A DNA stretch of 64,000 bases from positions 43,597 to 107,596 of the forward strand of contig QZCP01000022.1 in the NCBI GenBank assembly GCA_003956705.1, written 5' to 3'. The position numbers and the translations under genes are program-made. The notes under the pieces were generated by a model, which saw nothing but the letters and a program-made list of their open reading frames with translations, was not told the origin of the DNA and did not search any database. The stretch is from Brevipalpus yothersi. Lineage: Eukaryota; Arthropoda; Arachnida; Trombidiformes; Tenuipalpidae. Below are positions 13,045-23,918 of this stretch, in pieces (positions within the stretch are counted from its first letter, which is position 1; each line of letters opens with the position of its first letter).

Positions 13045-15541
13045 TCAAAGCTTGCTAGTGAGAAGATTTCCATTAGCAAAGATATTATTTGGATCCAGAT
13101 AACTTTTCACTGCTCGAAGGGCTCCCATACTAGCACCGGAAATGGTGTCCTTTAACCACTGTTTACGAATTTTGCCAACTCCATGATGATGAGAGATACT
13201 TCCTCCACAGGCAATTATCTCTTCTCGGGCTGCATTCTCAATTGCAAGATATACTTCAACTGGATCTTTGTCTAATCCTCTATAATTGTAGGCAAAATAG
13301 AAATATATGCAAGCACCAGTGTCATACATTTGGGTGAGTCGCCATGAGATGAGAGGAGGTATTGGAATATTATATTTTTGGACATGCTTGGTGATACATT
13401 CCTTAACATTGTTACAAAGTTGAAGGCATCGATCCCATGGAACTGATGTCTCAAAAGATTCGGCAACGACTCCGTAGTCAAGCCCTATATCCTAATCAAT
13501 AGACCAATCGAAAGACAATAAAGCGTGAGAAAAAAATTCCAATAAACATGATAAAATTCGAAACTTACTCGCAGATAAGCGATAACAAAAGTCAGAAGAT
13601 AGCCTTGTTTTCCATTTTCTTCTCCAGCGACTAGACCGTTATGTTTAAGGGCAATATCTATCAATTGTGATTCAAGTACTTCAACCTCCTACAAGGGGAT
13701 GAATAAATATGCACAAAAAAATTAGTAAAATTAGTAAAAGGCAATCCAGAGTGATTGAATCTAAAATTCAGTTGTATCTTGTACCTTTGCTTCACCTTCC
13801 ATAAGTATTGTGACTACACACATGTTATCTGGTTGGAAACCTTTCAATTTCGTGACATATAATTTCTTGAAGTAAGCTTGAATGTGCTCCCAATATGATT
13901 CCAAATCAGGCTTCAATGCTAGACCTATGGGAAAGAAGATAAGAAAAAGGGAAAGTCATCAATAATTGAGTAAAACTGATCACATTTGATCAAGTTCAGG
14001 AAAGATAAGGGCTCTTGGTTACCGAACAGAGTCTAGAAATCTCATATTCACTTACCGAAAGCAAACTGTTTGTTGTCTAATAAACGGATAGAAGCTGGCT
14101 TCAATTTTTTTCTGGCCACTTCTCTCATAAAATGGAAACCATTTTCAAAATCATGAAATATGATGGAATTATACTTTTTACACTCGGGAACCGATCGAAC
14201 TCTGAGTGACACTTCAGTGATGACACCTAAAGTTCCCTCAGATCCTAGGATGAAATGATGGATATCTGGACCAGATGACATTCGTGGAACACGACAATTT
14301 TTTTCAACCACCCCAATGGGTGTAACCATTTTGACTAGAACAATGATGTCCTCAATATTTCCATAGATATTTTTCTTCATACCAGACGCTCGTGTAGCTA
14401 CCCAACCACCCAATGAACTGAATTCAAATGAATCTGGTTCATGACCGGTACATAAACCATGTTTACCCAATTCACGCTCCAAATCTTGTCCAATGATGCC
14501 TGCTTCAGCATGAGCAATCATATTTTCGGCATCAATCCACAGGATCTTATTCATACGAGAAGTGTCCAATGAGATGATCATTCTTGTCTCCTCCAGTGGA
14601 CATTCTAGACCTCCAGATACACTTGTACCACCTCCAAAGGGAATGATGACCACCTTGTGTTCATTTGCAAGTGAAACAATTGTCACTACTTCATCATGAG
14701 ATTTTGGGAACACAACAACATCAGGAATTCTGGGAATAGTTCCAGTTAATCTTATGGAAAATATCTCATGCAAACAATGGCCATGAGATCTGAAGAGTCG
14801 ATCTTCACCATTTAGTGAGAATTTGATTTCAGAACGATGAAGGGCATCAAGGAATGGACGGTTGAGAATTGATTTTGGCAGTTTGGCTCCATCGAATGGG
14901 ATCTTAGGAGAAAAAAGAGAAAGTAGAATAAATTCAGTGAATTCAGTGAATTCATCGAAAAGGATGCAATCGGATCGATGGATAGAATAATCTGATAAAA
15001 ACTCTCCAGAGCCTGGTATTATGGCCAATTATAATAAACGATCATGACTTACTCCTAAGAAAGTTTGACCAGAAAAATCTATTGCTAGTTCTTTTTCGGC
15101 CCAAGACTTGAAATATGGTAACGTTTTACCAGCAATCTTGTACCGAGTTCCCATAAATTTGATTACATCTGCTTGTTTATCGAAAAAAAAGCCAGAGTCC
15201 CTGTAGCCCCATCCATTCCATCGAAGGATTTGCTGTCTATTTATTCAGGAGTAATTGATTGAGAGAAGAGGAGGGAATTAATCAGTAATCAAGATTATCT
15301 ATCAAACTGAAAACTCCTTACTCTCCATCAGAGAAGGAATATGATGATGACAGATTTTTCTTTCATAAACTCACCTGCGTACCGGTATCGAGCCGGTTCT
15401 TTCACTATCTATCAAATCATCATTAGAATTGTCAATTGAGCTATCATCAACAAGTTCATCATTTTTCGAATCGCCTAATGGCTGTGATGAAGATTTCGAT
15501 TGATTACCGGCACTCCCATCTGATTCTGTTGAGTTGGACAT
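13045..15541 (-). CDS. AGPS: Alkylglycerone-phosphate synthase (alkyl-DHAP synthase), peroxisomal
   Basis: FAD enzyme of ether-lipid synthesis that exchanges the acyl chain of acyl-DHAP for a fatty alcohol in peroxisomes. Exons on the minus strand: 15375-15541, 15053-15236, 14056-14902, 13785-13924, 13569-13688, 13045-13491, giving 634 residues with all joints in frame. Visible family features: RWNGWGY and the DFSGQTFLG segment near residues 60-117; a FAD-binding PCMH domain with PFGGGTSVSGG at about 204, GHEPDSFEFSSLGGW, and GSEGTLGVITE; and the C-terminal SHHHG cluster near 585. The protein ends in SKL, a PTS1 signal, and its N-terminus (acidic, Ser-rich, MSNSTESDGS...) shows no PTS2. Human AGPS uses an N-terminal PTS2, so the targeting route differs. 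Length is close to the human enzyme (658). Confidence 0.95.
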
Positions 15542-16424
15542 ATTTTTGAATCATGAAGTCGATGAAAACACTCGATAATCGATTACTGTAAGGAACTTGT
15601 GATTAGAGTTACAGGACGGAAATACAGAAGGATGGCTCTTTTTCTCACAATAATTAATCAAATGGATGGTGTAGACGATAAATCACATTGCGAAAAAGGA
15701 GAAGCATCTTTAAATGGAATGAAAAGAAATAACGGAGTTTTATCGTGAACATGTGATTTCGCAACTCTCTCACTTCAGTCAGATGAATGAATGAATCGCG
15801 ATTGAGCAGAGGAGTTTTGCACTTGTGAATTGAGAGGCGCAATTCAGTACCATCTGATTGGAAGCCTTTCCCTGAACAAATATTGTCAAGTTTGTAGCAA
15901 TAAAATTGAGAAAACATGGAGAAAAGTTGAATAATTACATCTTATTATCAAACAGTGTTCCTTTCTTCCCTTGAAATCTAAATTATCTAACAGGTTACAT
16001 CATCCTGGTGCCAAAATCATAATATATTCGGGAAAATTTAAAATATGAATGGTTCGACCTTCAAAGAGTTCCATAAATTTCTAAGACATATCTTGTGTAT
16101 TCAAATACTCACATATTTCCTTCAGAATTGATGAGGATCAAACTTTGAATTGATTATGGTGAAAATATGATACTGAAGTGTTAGTACCACTAAATACTTT
16201 TACTTAATATGATTGACTGGAAAATAAGACACAAAATCGATAAAATTGGGAAGACAGATCTAATGGAAAATTCTAATTATAAAAAATATGAGTATTAGAT
16301 GAAATGTATAAAAATTAAGTTCTTCTGGGAATGTATCATCAACTTCATCTTCTTTTATCTATATTTACCTTGAAGTAATTCGGTTCATTGTTAGAAAAGG
16401 ATAAATCTTTAAAATCACTTGCTT
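15542..16424. other. Intergenic, AT-rich
   Basis: Between the AGPS start and the DNase II stop. It contains the AGPS promoter region and the DNase II 3' flank. I see no coding potential with family similarity. Confidence 0.6.
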
Positions 16425-17609
16425 TCAACCGAATATTTCGGTCATTTTTTGATAAACTCTACGAGATAGTTTCTTTCTCTGACGTCTTGGACAAGGTTCA
16501 ATTTCTCTAACTGACTGATTCATTATATTCCAGATACGATTGTCTCGGAAACATACTGCACCCCCACCTCTCTTGAATTGAGAGCGCATTCGATTCAGAT
16601 CACCAACACATACAAACGGTTTTTTAGATTCAGCTCCAATTGCCCACTTTGCATGATCCTCCGTGTACGACCAGGTTCCTTGAGCACCTTTAATTCCTCG
16701 ACCAGATGGATTAATGGCAACTTCTTTTATATTCTGAACGGAATATGTTGTGTTGCACGCTGATGGCAGTGGTGTACCAGCGCCTTTACGCCAAGTTTCA
16801 GCCAACATATTGGTGCTCAATGCTGGAGCTAGAACTTCTGAATAAATGTCCAGAGAGTTTGATGGACTTTTACCGAAAGTCATGAAACTTTGTCCACCGA
16901 TTGTCTTCAAAGTTCGTTGACTAACACCTGTTTTGATCCATTTTTTATTAATCAGGCTATCGAGTTGAGGATAACTTTGTTGTACTCTTGGGTTAATTGA
17001 GAATCCATAAATATGTGGTCGAATATAGAGAAGATTGGTTGTAATGTCTTCCAAAGATTTTGTCTTAAATGAAATACACAACAAACTTTGTCCATTTGGA
17101 ATCCCAGTACTTGGGTATTCATACTTGGACCCAGAGTCAGGATCAACTGGAAAACCAGGCACTGAATGAGTTAACCATAAGCCGGAATCTTGATCAAACA
17201 ATAGAGCTCCTTTTGAATGTCCTTTACCAGATCCTGGTTCACTTTTGGGTGGTTGATCAGAGTAGAGGATGAAGTTAAAATTCGATGAATGAGGACCATA
17301 TAATGTTGATAGAGATTGAGCAAAAATACTTTTTTCATCAGTTATTGGATACTTTCCAGTGACCCAATCGCTGGAAGTTAATTCACTTGACGAGTAAACA
17401 TATTTTAATCCATTGTACAGATCTTTACTTCGTTCATCTTTGGGAAGTTTATAAGCAATAAACCAGTCAACACTCTTTCCATTCTCATCTCTACACTGGA
17501 GAGTGTAAGATGATGATGGCAAAATAGCAATATATAAAGCAATCAGAAGGGCACTGAAACCCATTGTTATCAAGGCACGATTGGTGTTAGCTGGAGGTAA
17601 AAATTTCAA
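16425..17609 (-). CDS. DNASE2: Deoxyribonuclease II (lysosomal acid DNase)
   Basis: Acid endonuclease that digests DNA in lysosomes or the gut lumen. Single exon, 394 residues. An N-terminal hydrophobic segment (about 14-34, GFSALLIALYIAILPSSSY) acts as signal peptide. The mature start LQCRDENGKSVDWFIAYKLPK is the typical DNase II N-terminus. Both HKD-like catalytic histidines are visible: GHSKG near residue 131 and DHAKWAI near 318. The family block GDLNRM..QFKRGGGAVCF follows. A basic tail (about 25 residues, RRQRKKLSRR) extends past the usual end. No intron interrupts the gene, unlike its multi-exon neighbours, which could mean retroposition or simple intron loss. The ATG was chosen because it gives a proper signal peptide. 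Confidence in the family is high; the in vivo substrate compartment is inferred. Confidence 0.94.
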   Translation of the reverse strand: MKFLPPANTNRALITMGFSALLIALYIAILPSSSYTLQCRDENGKSVDWFIAYKLPKDERSKDLYNGLKYVYSSSELTSSDWVTGKYPITDEKSIFAQSLSTLYGPHSSNFNFILYSDQPPKSEPGSGKGHSKGALLFDQDSGLWLTHSVPGFPVDPDSGSKYEYPSTGIPNGQSLLCISFKTKSLEDITTNLLYIRPHIYGFSINPRVQQSYPQLDSLINKKWIKTGVSQRTLKTIGGQSFMTFGKSPSNSLDIYSEVLAPALSTNMLAETWRKGAGTPLPSACNTTYSVQNIKEVAINPSGRGIKGAQGTWSYTEDHAKWAIGAESKKPFVCVGDLNRMRSQFKRGGGAVCFRDNRIWNIMNQSVREIEPCPRRQRKKLSRRVYQKMTEIFG

Positions 17610-18599
17610 TTGATACAGTTTGGTGAGATTTCAGGAAAAGATCTCATTGAACGGATTTTGAGGTGATTCGATTTTGTATCCGTTCATGTGCATTCGATAA
17701 ATTGTTCCCAGGTTTACTTAGGTTGGGTTTCCTGTCTTGTGACCATGAATCGTCACTGTTTCTGTTATCGAAATGAAAAAAAAATGTGAATCATTATCTT
17801 ATCAGATGAATCATTGGGAAAAGAGGAAGGAAAGGTAGTTGTGATCAAGGATGAGTAGAAAATTGACTAGAATGTTAACTTTTAACCCAGGGAGAACAAG
17901 ACAAGGTTAATTTTAGCCAAAATTTTGGGGATTTTGAGCCAAGAATTATCAAATGAAAATGAATCAAATGGAAAATCATCAGCTCTGAGGAAACGTTACA
18001 ATTGAAGTTGGTCTAGAACAAGTGAGTCAAAATTATGTTCCTATTAACTTTAACTTAGCATACCCTCGATGCCTCATCAATTAAAGTAACTATTGGTAGA
18101 TTGATCATAGTTTTTCCTTTGTCAAGAAAGTTGGGCAAAATCTTAACTTTTTGAGAAATAGTAATTGATCACTTAAAAAGGTAGTAGTTCCCAGAGTGGA
18201 TTAATGTCTCAGGGGCTTAATGAGCAGTTTAATATTTTCTATCAAACATCGATGATTATTTAGCTATTTAAAATCGAAAACTTATGATCAAATTAAGAAC
18301 AGTATCATGAAAATTCAAATAATTTGAAAAATGAAAAAACTTACCAAAAATCTGATAATCAAACAGTGACAACAACATGTCAAATGTTTCTTCCACCACA
18401 AGTAAAGCAAACTTGACAAAAATACGCTCTACTCAATAACACAAAACATTATTATGACAATAATCAATTTAATCATGAAAATTGTTACGATAGAAACATG
18501 ATAAGAATTACGCTGTATTGTCAAAACTTTTTTTTTCTTCTGCAACAGAATTTCTGTTAAAGCAGAAAGAGATTCAGACTGATGTCAAGTTTCTATTGG
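17610..18599. other. Intergenic between DNase II and the repeat locus
   Basis: AT-rich sequence that includes the DNase II upstream region. I see no gene or clear repeat before the Fanzor-derived fragment that starts near 18600. Confidence 0.55.
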
Positions 18600-18892
18600 C
18601 TAGCATGGCTTAGCAAAGCGCGCGTTTATGAACCTCGTTAATTCGGTTGCCTTTTGAATGTAAACCGTTTGAACTTGGACCGGATACCGTTGATAAAGTG
18701 ACAAGCGCTTCATCGTCAAACGGCTCCAAGGTCTGTGCATGCCAAGAGGACATGGCTGATCAAAGAGTACCAACTCTTTGTGGCTGACCCACAACCAAGG
18801 CCGAAGAGTAGTTGCTGTACTCTTTGACCAAGTTCGTGTGCTGGAACCGATGCCATTCACCTCATTAGGAGGCCCCTAATCGGCATAATTTT
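18600..18892 (-). mobile_element. 3'-end fragment of a Fanzor-like element (left edge)
   Basis: Read on the minus strand, this fragment shares the NEVNGIGSS... segment and the following bases with the 3' end of the Fanzor-like ORF at 27338-27817. It recurs inverted at about 29942-30123. Relative to the 27-kb copy the coding frame is broken by a 2-base insertion (AGCACACGAAC against AGCACGAAC) and by a longer insertion just downstream. Only the 3' end of the element is present, so this is a remnant. Confidence 0.55.
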
Positions 18893-19301
18893 GGTGCTTG
18901 TAGAAAGTAGAGTATGAATGAACTGATGGAAGAAGAAGGGTACAGGAAATGAGTCAAATTTTGACCAATTCAGTGAACGATTACTGACCGACCAACCCTT
19001 CGACACTTATACTGTAACATAGCTATCGATAGAAAAGGGTGGAGGAGAGGGGGCTTTGTGAATAATTCAGAGGAATATTGTCATGTTCAATTATTCATAT
19101 GATATATATTAAATTTTATGCATATTTTTCTTTTTCAATTTCCCCATTTAATAACTTGATTCCAATTTGCAATTGTTTATCGAAATTTTTGTTGAGATCA
19201 CTTGAAAATTGTATTTCCGCTCTCACAATATCAAAAAATATGGGATCTGATTAGAATGTAAGAAAATTAAGTATATAATCTGTTACGATACGACACGATA
19301 G

Positions 19302-19506
19302 GATGCGATGCGATGCGATGCGATGCGATGCGATGCGATGCGATGCGATGCGATGCGATGCGATGCGATGCGATGCGATGCGATGCGATGCGATGCGATG
19401 CGATGCGATGCGATGCGATGCGATGCGATGCGATGCGATGCGATGCGATGCGATGCGATGCGATGCGATGCGATGCGATGCGATGCGATGCGATGCGATG
19501 CGATGC
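19302..19506. repeat. (GATGC)41 pentanucleotide repeat
   Basis: 205 bp of perfect GATGC, 41 copies, flanked on the left by degenerate copies (GATAC, GACAC, GATAG). Since 5 is not a multiple of 3, several frames stay open as a five-residue repeat (MRCDA); these are not genes. The matching place in the right arm (29504-29523) has only 4 copies. Confidence 0.98.
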
Positions 19507-19903
19507 GAAACAAAGTCAAGCGAAGCATATTTATTTATGGTTAATCAATCCATGGGCAGATTGAATACGTTTATCCATAGTAGAGTAGAGAAGCAGACAT
19601 GATTTGTCTTAGAACTTATTATTACACACACATTGTATGGTGATTAAGATTTGCTCCAATTTTGGAGTCAAATTTTTGCTCGAGAAGTTGAGAAAAAGAG
19701 AGAAAGAGAAAAAAAATTGGCCAAAAAAGTGAACTTCAAAGTGGGCTCCAAAAACTCGATAAAATCAACACTGATTTGACTCACTTCAACTTTTATTCTA
19801 AATTCTAATCACCAACAAGTGCAGGAGATGTTTGACCAAAAAAAATTCATTTAACTCGAGCCATTGGAGCGATTGATCAATTGCGTGAATCAATAGATGA
19901 TTG

Positions 19904-20028
19904 ATGGAACAACAACATAATAATAATAATGATATCTTTGCTCGAAGATTACACAATAAATTGCTCGTAAGTACTTTGACTATCATTTTTTCATAATATT
20001 CATTCTTTCTATGATATAGTGGCAATTA

Positions 20029-20069
<41 letters not shown>

Positions 20070-20262
20070 ACTCTCATTAGATGTTTTTCGAAGTATTTGA
20101 AGAATTAAGGACTCTGGAAGATGGAGAAAAAGATTTGAATTTCAGAAAGAAAAGAAAAATAATAATAATTCAAGGAATGAATTGAAGAAACTGATTGAAA
20201 CACACTTTCCTAGTGATGAAGTTTCGAAAAATATTCTCTTCAATGATAATGATAATGATGAA
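19904..20262 (+). pseudogene. Truncated copy of an unknown gene family (exons 1-2)
   Basis: Exon 1 (19904-19966) encodes 21 residues starting MEQQHNNNNDIF, followed by a clean GTAAGT donor. A 114-bp intron with a CT tract ends in CATTAG, and exon 2 starts at 20081 with MFFEVFEELRTLED. The frame then ends after about 35 codons. The segment related to LKKLIETHFPSD lies in another frame and is cut off at 20262, where a minisatellite begins. The inverted copy at 28446-29232 continues through this point, so the array replaced the rest of the gene here. No function is recognised. Confidence 0.5.
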
Positions 20263-20360
20263 CCCTCGCCATGATGTACCCTCGCCATGAGGTACCCTCG
20301 CCATGAGGTACCCTCGCCATGATGTACCCTCGCCATGATGTACCCTCGCCATGAGGTACC
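20263..20360. repeat. 16-bp minisatellite, array 1 (about 6 units)
   Basis: Units of the form CCCTCGCCATGAKGTA, where K is G or T. Units with G contain GGTACC, a KpnI palindrome. The array starts abruptly inside the coding sequence of the truncated gene copy and ends directly at a TATAAA. Confidence 0.95.
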
Positions 20361-20366
20361 TATAAA
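20361..20366 (+). promoter_or_regulatory. TATA-like box at the end of the minisatellite (unit 1)
   Basis: TATAAA directly follows the last GGTACC of the array and lies exactly 44 bp upstream of an ATG (20405). The same arrangement and spacing recur at 21918/21962 and 24124/24168. Promoter activity is inferred. Confidence 0.35.
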
Positions 20367-20404
20367 GGTGATTCAAGTTTAAATAGAAAGAAATAGTTAT
20401 TATC

Positions 20405-21084
20405 ATGGATGATGTTAAGAAATACATAGCAATAAACTATCTAAATGTACAACCCTTTGAAGAATTGTTGGTTTTTATAAGCCTTCTACAAGTGATGGTG
20501 GTGGTGGTGGTGAGATCCGTTCTTACTCTTCTCCTGTGTCCGAAAATGATCATAACAATGGCGATCATGGTGATGATGATATGTTTATGGTGAAACTCGA
20601 AAGAATATTTGAAGATGAGCGAACTGCTATCGCTTTCATCAAGAGTGGAGAGAATCTTCAAATTGAAGATGAAAATAATTCTAACAACAACAACATCACC
20701 ATGTTGACAAAAGCACTCATTTTCGAAAAAATTGTTAAAGATAAAAGAATCGATAAAAGAAATGTGAAAAAAGAAAACCTAGTCGATGATAAAAGAGCTA
20801 AATTGTTGAACGAAACTCTTGAATTCGCATTCATTAACGTAGCCAAAGAGGACTATTGGGAGATGATGGTGAGAACTGCTTTTGGGAGAAAAAAATTTGA
20901 TAAAGCACCCGTAAAATCAACACCAACATCAACATCAACATCAACATCAACATCAACATCAACATCAACATCAACATCAACATCAACATCAACATCAACA
21001 TCAGGATCAACATCAGGGTCAGCATCAGCATCAACCATTAATGAAAATTCCAATACCAGTGATGGAACATTGGAAATAACGTGA
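20405..21084 (+). CDS. Unknown family, copy 1 (conserved domain plus Thr-Ser repeat)
   Basis: I do not recognise this protein. A first frame from ATG 20405 starts MDDVKKYIAINYLNVQPFEE. A second frame, -1 relative to the first and open from about 20461 to 21084, carries YKPSTSDGGGGG, an Asp/Asn-rich stretch, then a conserved block RNVKKENLVDDKRAKLL / EFAFINVAKEDYWEMMVRTA / FGRKKFDKAPVK, a Thr-Ser repeat from an ACATCA hexamer (about 13 repeats), and TINENSNTSDGTLEIT before TGA. Joining the two frames needs a frameshift or splicing that I cannot show. The unit is nearly identical to copies 2 and 3, so duplication is recent. The Thr-Ser tract and acidic linker look disordered. Confidence 0.45.
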
Positions 21085-21166
21085 TTGTAAAAAGATGATT
21101 CATTATCATACTGCATCATTATCAACTGTATCAAACTTGTTTTCACAATTGTTTACAATCATCCAA

Positions 21167-21209
21167 GTACCATTTCCACCTACAAGGTGTTGTGAAGTGG
21201 AAATTGTAC
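21167..21209 (+). other. 3' hairpin downstream of copy 1
   Basis: GTACCATTTCCAC pairs with GTGGAAATTGTAC (12 of 13 positions) around a 17-nt loop. The loop region can also form a smaller CACCT/AGGTG hairpin. Identical sequences lie downstream of copy 2 (23340-23382) and the inverted copy (28321-28363). The role is unknown; a 3'-UTR or terminator-like element is possible. Confidence 0.5.
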
Positions 21210-21744
21210 ATGATGGATGGTGATTATTTTTTTGTATTTTTCTCTTTCATTTTTTCATGAAAATCTTTCTACTCATTCAATTATTACCACATTCATGTAA
21301 ATTTTTCTCATCTTCCTCCGTCTACTCAACTCTCCATGAAGATAATTATGAACATACAGTGATTTTCTTTTGAAAAAACAAAGTTTGCCAAAGAGTGAAC
21401 AAAAATTTCGAATCAGTAAACAAATTTGAGTCGGAGAAGGTCAAGCTCTAATCATTTCTGCGAATGGGTGAACAGAAATTGATTATGGACGAAAGTTAAT
21501 TTCAATTGAATGCGCAAATCCTCTCTGCTCATCTAAGATACTGATCATTCACTCTTTCGAAAAAATTGTTCACTCTTTTGCAGAATAAATTGCTCGTAAG
21601 TACTTTGACTATCATTATTTCATAATATCAATTGGACTATTGTCAAAATTAAACTGATGGTGCGTGAGGATAAGATGGTGGAATGTTAGCTAGATATTTC
21701 ATCGAGTCGAATTGATCAATTTGGTGGATTTGGTCAAATCATTC

Positions 21745-21917
21745 ACCATGAGGTACCCTCGCCATGATGTACCCTCGCCATGAGGTACCCTCGCCATGAG
21801 GTACCCTCGCCATGATGTACCCTCGCCATGATGTACCCTCGCCATGATGTACCCTTGCCATGAGGTACCCTCGCCATGATGTACCCTCGCCATGATGTAC
21901 CCTCGCCATGAGGTACC
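21745..21917. repeat. 16-bp minisatellite, array 2 (about 11 units)
   Basis: Same unit as array 1 with mixed GAGGTAC and GATGTAC variants and one CCCTTGCC variant. It is preceded by a block (about 21640-21744, from TTGGACTATTGTC) that also precedes arrays 3 and 4. Confidence 0.95.
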
Positions 21918-21961
21918 TATAAAGGTGATTCAAGTTTAAATAGAAAGAAATAGTTATTATC

Positions 21962-23257
21962 ATGGATGATGTTAAGAAATACATAGCAATAAACTATCTA
22001 AATGTACAACCCTTTGAAGAATTGTTGGTTTTTATAAGCCTTCTACAAGTGATGGTGGTGGTGGTGGTGAGATCCGTTCTTACTCTTCTCCTGTGTCCGA
22101 AAATGATCATAACAATGGCGATCATGGTGATGATGATATGTTTATGGTAAAACTCGAAAGAATATTTGAAGATGAGCGAAGTGCTATCGCTTTCATCAAG
22201 AGTGGAGAGAATCTTCAAATTGAAGATGAAAATAATTCTAACAACAACAACATCACCATGTTGACAAAAGCACTCATTTTTGAAAAAATTGTTAAAGATA
22301 AAAGAATCGATAAAAGAAATGTGAAAGNNNNNNNNNNNNNNNNNNNNNNNNNNNNNNNNNNNNNNNNNNNNNNNNNNNNNNNNNNNNNNNNNNNNNNNNN
22401 NNNNNNNNNNNNNNNNNNNNNNNNNNNNNNNNNNNNNNNNNNNNNNNNNNNNNNNNNNNNNNNNNNNNNNNNNNNNNNNNNNNNNNNNNNNNNNNNNNNN
22501 NNNNNNNNNNNNNNNNNNNNNNNNNNNNNNNNNNNNNNNNNNNNNNNNNNNNNNNNNNNNNNNNNNNNNNNNNNNNNNNNNNNNNNNNNNNNNNNNNNNN
22601 NNNNNNNNNNNNNNNNNNNNNNNNNNNNNNNNNNNNNNNNNNNNNNNNNNNNNNNNNNNNNNNNNNNNNNNNNNNNNNNNNNNNNNNNNNNNNNNNNNNN
22701 NNNNNNNNNNNNNNNNNNNNNNNNNNNNNNNNNNNNNNNNNNNNNNNNNNNNNNNNNNNNNNNNNNNNNNNNNNNNNNNNNNNNNNNNNNNNNNNNNNNN
22801 NNNNNNNNNNNNNNNNNNNNNNNNNNNNNNNNNNNNNNNNNNNNNNNNNNNNNNNNNNNNNNNNNNNNNNNNNNNNNNNNNNNNNNNNNNNNNNNNNNNN
22901 NNNNNNNNNNNNNNNNNNNNNNNNNNNNNNNNNNNNNNNNNNNNNNNNNNNNNNNNNNNNNNNNNNNNNNNNNNNNNNNAAGAAAACCTAGTCGATGATA
23001 AAAGAGCTAAATTGTTGAACGAAACTCTTGAATTCGCATTCATTAACGTAGCCAAAGAGGACTATTGGGAGATGATGGTGAGAACTGCTTTTGGGAGAAA
23101 AAAATTTGATAAAGCACCCGTAAAATCAACACCAACATCAACATCAACATCAACATCAACATCAACATCAACATCAGGATCAACATCAGGGTCAGCATCA
23201 GCATCAACCATTAATGAAAATTCCAATACCAGTGATGGAACATTGGAAATAACGTGA
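21962..23257 (+). CDS. Unknown family, copy 2, interrupted by an assembly gap
   Basis: Nearly identical to copy 1: same MDDVKKY start 44 bp after TATAAA, same second frame, same conserved block (from 22980 to about 23130) and the same TLEIT end. A T-to-S change in the acidic linker and a shorter Thr-Ser tract (about 7 repeats) separate it from copy 1. A run of N (22328-22979) falls inside the unit, so gene continuity across it is unknown. The high identity to copies 1 and 3 makes collapse or misjoining in the assembly plausible. Confidence 0.4.
22328..22979. other. Assembly gap (652 N)
   Basis: The gap lies inside a near-identical tandem array, where short-read assembly would be expected to fail. 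A single N at 24053 lies in the third minisatellite array. Copy number of the array should be treated as a minimum. Confidence 0.99.
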
Positions 23258-23918
23258 TTGTAAAAAGATGATTCATTATCATACTGCATCATTATCAACT
23301 GTATCAAACTTGTTTTCACAATTGTTTACAATCATTCAAGTACCATTTCCACCTACAAGGTGTTGTGAAGTGGAAATTGTACATGATGGATGGTGATTAT
23401 TTTTTTGTATTTTTCTCTTTCATTTTTTCATGAAAATCTTTCTACTCATTCAATTATTACCACATTCATGTAAATTTTTCTCATCTTCCTCCGTCTACTC
23501 AACTCTCCATGAAGATAATTATGAACATACAGTGATTTTCTTTTGAAAAAACAAAGTTTGCCAAAGAGTGAACAAAAATTTCGAATCAGTAAACAAATTT
23601 GAGTCGGAGAAGGTCAAGCTCTAATCATTTCTGCGAATGGGTGAACAGAAATTGATTATGGACGAAAGTTAATTTCAATTGAATGCGCAAATCCTCTCTG
23701 CTCATCTAAGATACTGATCATTCACTCTTTCGAAAAAATTGTTCACTCTTTTGCAGAATAAATTGCTCGTAAGTACTTTGACTATCATTATTTCATAATA
23801 TTAATTGGACTATTGTCAAAATTAAACTGATGGTGCGTGAGGATAAGATGGTGGAATGTTAGCTAGATATTTCATCGAGTCGAATTGATCAATTTGGTGG
23901 ATTTGGTCAAATCTTTCA

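Larger units (their letters stand above)
18712..20262. repeat. Left arm of a large inverted repeat
   Basis: This stretch matches the reverse complement of 28907-30123 over almost its whole length, with small substitutions and indels. Landmarks seen in both arms: the Fanzor 3' fragment, the ATCGATAGCTATGTTACAG block, the GATGC repeat, and exons 1 and 2 of the unknown gene family. The length difference is partly due to the GATGC expansion in this arm. Homology at the outer side ends at GCGCTTGT. Confidence 0.85.

Noticed and set aside
19283..19602. Several 75-100-codon ORFs in both strands over the GATGC repeat
   Set aside because: They are frame-cycled translations of one pentanucleotide repeat (MRCDA and SHRIA types).
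20405..20593. MDDVKKY ORF as a stand-alone 62-residue protein
   Set aside because: Its second half is the out-of-frame reading of the GGT repeat and acidic linker of the main frame. Only the first ~25 codons look like coding sequence, so it is described within the gene copies.
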